NCBI GenBank assembly: GCA_966250375.1
Contig: CBINHE010000062.1
Span: forward strand, 1 to 24,220
Length of the DNA stretch: 24,220 nt
Reading direction: 5' to 3'
From: CAMLDH01 sp966250375
GTDB lineage: Bacteria; Pseudomonadota; Gammaproteobacteria; Burkholderiales; Burkholderiaceae_D
Below the pieces are notes generated by a model that was not told where the DNA came from, did no database searches, and worked only from the letters and a program-made list of their open reading frames with translations. A program made the position numbers and the translations under genes. Position 1 is the stretch's first letter. Every line of letters begins with the position of its first letter. This document shows, piece after piece, positions 20,698 to 24,220 of this stretch.

Positions 20698-23046
20698 ATG
20701 CTGCCTTCTATTGAACAACGTTTAGCCATTGAACTTGCCGCAAAACCGGCGCAAGTCGCCGCTGCCATCGCTCTGCTGGACGAGGGCGCAACTGTCCCGT
20801 TTATTGCGCGTTACCGCAAGGAAGCGACCGGCGGGCTGGATGACATTCAGTTACGGTTGCTGGAAGAGCGCCTGCGCTATTTGCGCGAGCTGGAAGATCG
20901 GCGCGGCGCGATCATTGCGTCAATTGAAGAGCAAAGCAAGATGACGCCGGAGTTGCTCGATGCACTCGTACATGCCGAAGACAAGACACGGCTGGAAGAC
21001 TTGTACCTGCCCTACAAGCCGAAGCGCCGCACCAAGGCGCAAATCGCCGCCGAAGCCGGATTAACCCTGCTGGCCGATGCGTTGCTGGCCAATCCGGCAC
21101 TGCATCCGGAAGAAGAAGCCGCCAAGTATCTGAAACCGGCATTTACTACCGACAATGGCGACAATCCAGGCGTGGCTGATACAAAGGCAGCATTGGATGG
21201 CGCGCGGCAGGTTTTGATGGAACGTTTCGCGGAAGATGCCGCGCTATTGCAAGCGTTGCGCGAATATCTGAACGACCACGGCGTGGTGGAATCGAAAGTG
21301 GTTGAAGGCAAGCAGGATGCCGGCGAAAAATTCGCTGACTATTTCGACTATTCTGAAACCATCGGCACCATTCCATCGCATCGTGCCTTGGCGCTGTTTC
21401 GTGGTCGCCGCGAAGAAATATTGAATGTTGCGCTGCGACTCGATAGCGAAGAAGAAAAGCCGAAATGGGATGCGCCGCACAACCCCTGTGAAGGCCGCAT
21501 CGCCAACCGCTTCGGCATTATCAATCAAGGCCGTCCCGCCGACAAATGGCTGTCCGACACCGTGCGCTGGACGTGGCGCGTCAAGGTGTTCATGCATCTG
21601 GAAACCGAGTTAATGGCGAATTTGCGCGAAAAAGCGGAAATCGAAGCGATCAATGTGTTTGCGCGCAACCTGAAAGACTTGCTGCTGGCCGCGCCGGCCG
21701 GGCCGCGCGCGACGATGGGTCTTGACCCAGGGTTACGCACCGGCGTCAAGGTTGCCGTGGTGGACGCGACCGGCAAGGTCGTCGACACTTCTACAATTTA
21801 CCCGCACCAGCCGCGCAACGACTGGGATGGCTCGCTGCATACGCTGGCGCTGCTCGCGGAAAAGCATAAAGTCGCCTTGATTTCGATCGGCAACGGTACC
21901 GCATCGCGCGAAACCGACAAACTGGCACAAGATTTGATCAAGCTGCGTCCGGAATTGAAGCTGACCAAGATCGTGGTATCGGAAGCTGGCGCATCCGTGT
22001 ATTCCGCGTCCGAATTCGCATCGAAAGAATTGCCGGATCTGGACGTATCGATACGCGGCGCAGTATCGATTGCGCGCCGCTTGCAGGACCCATTGGCGGA
22101 ACTGGTAAAGATCGACCCAAAATCGATCGGCGTCGGTCAGTACCAGCATGATGTCGGGCAAACGCAACTGGCGCGGTCGCTGGACGCCGTGGTCGAAGAT
22201 TGTGTGAACGCGGTCGGCGTCGATGTCAACACCGCGTCCGCACCGTTATTGGCGCGCGTATCAGGCCTGAACACGAGCGTGGCGCAAAGCATCGTCACCT
22301 ATCGCGACATGAAAGGCATGTTCAATTCGCGTGCAACTCTGCGTAACGTGCCTCGCCTAGGCGACAAGACCTTTGAACAAGCAGCAGGATTTTTGCGCGT
22401 GATGACGGGCGACAATCCGCTCGATGCGTCCGCAGTGCATCCGGAGTCGTATCCGCTGGTCGAGAAAATTCTGGCCGATATCAAGAAAGACGTGAAAGGT
22501 GTGATCGGCGACGAGAGACTGTTGAAATCCCTGAATCCGGCCAAATATGCGGATGAGAAATTCGGGGTGCCAACGATTACCGACATTCTGAAAGAATTGG
22601 AAAAGCCGGGCCGCGACCCGCGTCCGGAATTCACAACGGCAACCTTCAAGGAAGGCGTTGAAGAACTCCGCGACCTGCGCCCCGACATGATTCTGGAAGG
22701 CGTGGTCACCAACGTTGCTGCATTCGGTGCATTTGTCGATATCGGCGTGCATCAAGATGGCCTCGTGCATATTTCGGCGCTATCGAACACGTTTGTGAAA
22801 GACCCGCACAGTGTCGTCAAAGCCGGCCAGGTGGTCAAAGTCAAAGTGCTGGAAGTCGATGAAAAGCGCAAACGCATCGCGTTGACGATGCGCTTGTCCG
22901 ACAACCCACCACAAGCCGGCACCAAACCAGAGCAGCGAGGCGACCGCAATGACGCGAAACGCTTGGCACAGCAGCATCAACAGCAAGCGCGCCAGCCGAC
23001 AGCCGGCAGTGCGATGGCGGCGGCATTTGCCAAATTGCGTTCGTAA
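20698..23046 (+). CDS. tex: Tex family transcription accessory protein (S1 RNA-binding)
   Basis: The 782-residue protein is a full-length Tex, a nucleic-acid-binding factor related to eukaryotic Spt6 that influences transcription; its exact role is unsettled. The N-terminal helical Tex domain starts IEQRLAIELAAKPAQVAAAI and has TVPFIARYRKEATGGLDD. A YqgF/RNase-H-like domain starts near residue 340 (MGLDPGLRTGVKVAVVD), followed by helix-hairpin-helix motifs (VNAVGVDVNTASAPLLARVSG and NVPRLGDKTFEQAAGFLRV). A C-terminal S1 domain (about 659-732) has GVVTNVAAFGAFVDIGVHQDGLVHIS, and the Gln/Arg-rich tail is probably disordered. The ATG lacks a clear Shine-Dalgarno sequence. The gene sits between prmC and grxD. 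Confidence 0.96.
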   Translation: MLPSIEQRLAIELAAKPAQVAAAIALLDEGATVPFIARYRKEATGGLDDIQLRLLEERLRYLRELEDRRGAIIASIEEQSKMTPELLDALVHAEDKTRLEDLYLPYKPKRRTKAQIAAEAGLTLLADALLANPALHPEEEAAKYLKPAFTTDNGDNPGVADTKAALDGARQVLMERFAEDAALLQALREYLNDHGVVESKVVEGKQDAGEKFADYFDYSETIGTIPSHRALALFRGRREEILNVALRLDSEEEKPKWDAPHNPCEGRIANRFGIINQGRPADKWLSDTVRWTWRVKVFMHLETELMANLREKAEIEAINVFARNLKDLLLAAPAGPRATMGLDPGLRTGVKVAVVDATGKVVDTSTIYPHQPRNDWDGSLHTLALLAEKHKVALISIGNGTASRETDKLAQDLIKLRPELKLTKIVVSEAGASVYSASEFASKELPDLDVSIRGAVSIARRLQDPLAELVKIDPKSIGVGQYQHDVGQTQLARSLDAVVEDCVNAVGVDVNTASAPLLARVSGLNTSVAQSIVTYRDMKGMFNSRATLRNVPRLGDKTFEQAAGFLRVMTGDNPLDASAVHPESYPLVEKILADIKKDVKGVIGDERLLKSLNPAKYADEKFGVPTITDILKELEKPGRDPRPEFTTATFKEGVEELRDLRPDMILEGVVTNVAAFGAFVDIGVHQDGLVHISALSNTFVKDPHSVVKAGQVVKVKVLEVDEKRKRIALTMRLSDNPPQAGTKPEQRGDRNDAKRLAQQHQQQARQPTAGSAMAAAFAKLRS

Positions 23047-23059
23047 GCACAGTTTTTCT

Positions 23060-23065
23060 TATAAT
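23060..23065 (+). promoter_or_regulatory. -10 box upstream of grxD
   Basis: Perfect TATAAT at 23060-23065, 27 bases before the grxD ATG. TTGCGT (23035-23040) is a possible -35 at a 19-bp spacing, within the last codons of tex. It suggests grxD-ubiX can be transcribed apart from tex. Confidence 0.45.
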
Positions 23066-23092
23066 GGCAAGACCAACTACAGCGAGGTAAGC

Positions 23093-23404
23093 ATGAGCGA
23101 CGTACAAACCTGGATCAAAGAGACCGTGACGCAAAATCCGGTCGTGCTATTCATGAAGGGCAATGCCCAATTTCCGCAATGCGGCTTTTCCAGCCGAGCC
23201 GTGCAACTGTTGCAAGCCAGCGGCGTCGAGAATATCGTCACCATCAATGTGCTGGAAGATCCAAATATCCGCCAAGGCATCAAGGAATACTCGAACTGGC
23301 CGACGATTCCGCAACTTTATGTCAAAGGCGAATTCATCGGCGGCTCGGACATCATGAACGAAATGTATGAATCCGGTGAATTGCAGGCATTGGTGAAAGC
23401 CTGA
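23093..23404 (+). CDS. grxD: Monothiol glutaredoxin (Grx4/GrxD type)
   Basis: The 103-residue protein is a CGFS glutaredoxin, which binds and transfers [2Fe-2S] clusters with glutathione rather than acting as a general thiol reductase. The sequence shows IKETVTQNPVVLFMKGNAQFPQ followed by the active site C30-G-F-S, then WPTIPQLYVKGEFIGGSDI for glutathione binding. The length is that of the single-domain class. GAGG (23084-23087) serves as ribosome site for ATG 23093. ubiX follows so closely that its GTG starts one base after the grxD stop codon. Confidence 0.96.
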   Translation: MSDVQTWIKETVTQNPVVLFMKGNAQFPQCGFSSRAVQLLQASGVENIVTINVLEDPNIRQGIKEYSNWPTIPQLYVKGEFIGGSDIMNEMYESGELQALVKA

Positions 23405-23405
23405 G

Positions 23406-24005
23406 GTGGCAGCGTCTGCCAAGGACGCACCCAAGCGGCTGATTATTGCCATCACGGGTGCGACAGGGGCAGTGTATGGCGTGCGCCTCTTGCAAGCCGT
23501 GCGGAATACGTCCGGCATTGAAACCCATCTCATGGTGTCCGATGCTGGCGTATTGAACCTGTATCAGGAACTCGACATGAATCGTAAAGATGTCGAAGCA
23601 TTGGCGGATGTGGTTCACAATGTGCGCGATATCGGCGCATCAATCGCCAGCGGCTCGTTCCAGTCGGACGGCATGATCATTGCCCCATGCTCAATGAAAA
23701 CCCTCGCATCGGTCGCACATGGCCTATCCGACAATCTGATCGCACGTGCAGCAGATGTCGTCCTCAAAGAACGCCGCCGCCTGGTATTGATGGTGCGCGA
23801 GACGCCGTTTAATCTTGCGCATTTACGTAACATGACCGCCGTCACCGAAATGGGTGGCATCATTTTTCCGCCGCTACCGGGTTTTTATCAGCGCCCGCAA
23901 ACGATTGCCGAAATGGTTGGCCATACAGTCGGGCGCGTACTTGATCTATTCGCGATTGAGCATGAGCTTGCGCCGCGCTGGCACGGCCTTAAATCCGCGG
24001 GATAA
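23406..24005 (+). CDS. ubiX: Flavin prenyltransferase UbiX
   Basis: The 199-residue protein makes prenylated FMN from FMN and dimethylallyl phosphate, the cofactor of the UbiD decarboxylase in ubiquinone synthesis. Motifs seen are IAITGATGAVYGVRLL (FMN-binding N-terminus), MIIAPCSMKTLASVAHGLSDNLIARAADVVLKE, and LVLMVRETPFNLAHLRNM with the catalytic Arg/Glu region. The start is GTG at 23406, one base after the grxD stop, with GGTGAAAG upstream. The next in-frame ATG (23532) would cut off the FMN-binding part, so GTG is strongly favoured. Co-translation with grxD is likely. It shares the ubiquinone pathway with the UbiH-family hydroxylase at 11947. Confidence 0.95.
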   Translation: MAASAKDAPKRLIIAITGATGAVYGVRLLQAVRNTSGIETHLMVSDAGVLNLYQELDMNRKDVEALADVVHNVRDIGASIASGSFQSDGMIIAPCSMKTLASVAHGLSDNLIARAADVVLKERRRLVLMVRETPFNLAHLRNMTAVTEMGGIIFPPLPGFYQRPQTIAEMVGHTVGRVLDLFAIEHELAPRWHGLKSAG

Positions 24006-24021
24006 CATCGCTTAGGAATGT

Positions 24022-24052
24022 GTGCGAAATAACTTCCCGATTCGGCTCGCAC
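24022..24052 (+). terminator. Weak inverted repeat after ubiX
   Basis: GTGCGA (24022-24027) and TCGCAC (24047-24052) could form a 6-bp stem with a 19-base loop 17 bases after ubiX. No T-run follows. Only weak support for a terminator. Confidence 0.2.
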
Positions 24053-24128
24053 CTGACGGGTCGTGCAGCAAGGATTTCAAGGGACATGGTGAAGCAGGGA
24101 ATTCGTTGGGCACTGTTCCTGCAAATGG

Positions 24129-24148
24129 CATTGCCTTGCAAGGCAATG
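24129..24148. repeat. Perfect 20-bp palindrome downstream of ubiX
   Basis: CATTGCCT (24129-24136), TGCA and AGGCAATG (24141-24148) form a perfect self-complementary 20-mer; as RNA two further G-U pairs extend the stem. No T-run follows on either strand. It lies about 125 bp after ubiX in a stretch (24006-24220) where I see no gene. It could be a terminator variant, an operator for a gene beyond the window, or part of a repeat family. Confidence 0.4.
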
Positions 24149-24220
24149 TTCCTGTGCGAGGTGCCTAGAGCCATAGGGTTATACACAAATATGAAACTCA
24201 ATTTTATTCCCGTAACATCT

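Noticed and set aside
23989..24201. Minus-strand ORF of 70 codons after ubiX
   Set aside because: It needs a TTG start, includes both arms of the palindrome, overlaps the end of ubiX and has no protein-like pattern.

Overview
The window looks like chromosomal DNA of a betaproteobacterium, most likely of the order Burkholderiales and probably the family Oxalobacteraceae (Herminiimonas/Janthinobacterium-like). This is inferred from the gene orders rpe-gph-trpE-trpG-trpD-trpC and hemA-prfA-prmC-grxD-ubiX and from the protein sequences; no database search was run. Coding density is high, there is one tRNA gene, and I saw no insertion sequence, CRISPR array, integrase or prophage gene.

Layout. 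Bases 1-692 hold no intact gene but contain a probable frameshifted small ORF. A small hemerythrin follows (693-1193). On the minus strand come a multiply broken universal stress protein pseudogene (1254-1644), mltA and apaG, with an unlisted 48-residue membrane ORF on the opposite strand between mltA and apaG. From 3590 to 9192 a plus-strand block runs rpe, gph, a tryptophan-rich leader peptide with an attenuator, trpE, trpG, trpD and trpC. It ends in a hairpin shared with a convergent M61 peptidase. On the minus strand a UbiH-family hydroxylase and dsbC form a probable operon closed by a strong terminator. tRNA-Phe(GAA) has its own promoter and terminator.

Between tRNA-Phe and hemA (13390-16611) lies a looser, more AT-rich stretch of poorly characterised genes: a DUF1488-like protein, an XRE-type regulator, a DUF697/EcsC-like helical protein and an orphan OmpR-family response regulator, with long non-coding gaps. 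From 16612 on the plus strand the conserved block returns: hemA (haem), prfA (release factor 1), dsbB, prmC (methylates release factors), tex, grxD and ubiX.

Functional links. The trp genes cover chorismate to indole-3-glycerol phosphate. prfA and prmC are enzyme-substrate partners. dsbB and dsbC belong to periplasmic disulfide formation and isomerisation. The UbiH-family protein and ubiX both serve ubiquinone synthesis.

The most interesting observation is the trp leader. A 28-codon ORF with four Trp codons (WLWRRWQSW) starts 12 nt after the gph stop codon, has no Shine-Dalgarno sequence, and is followed by a 9-bp terminator hairpin with a T-run and a mutually exclusive antiterminator. Other points worth checking are a hemerythrin with a shifted iron-ligand histidine, the antisense small membrane ORF, a leaderless promoter for the UbiH-family gene, and operator-like palindromes upstream of the M61 peptidase and over the hemA -10 box.
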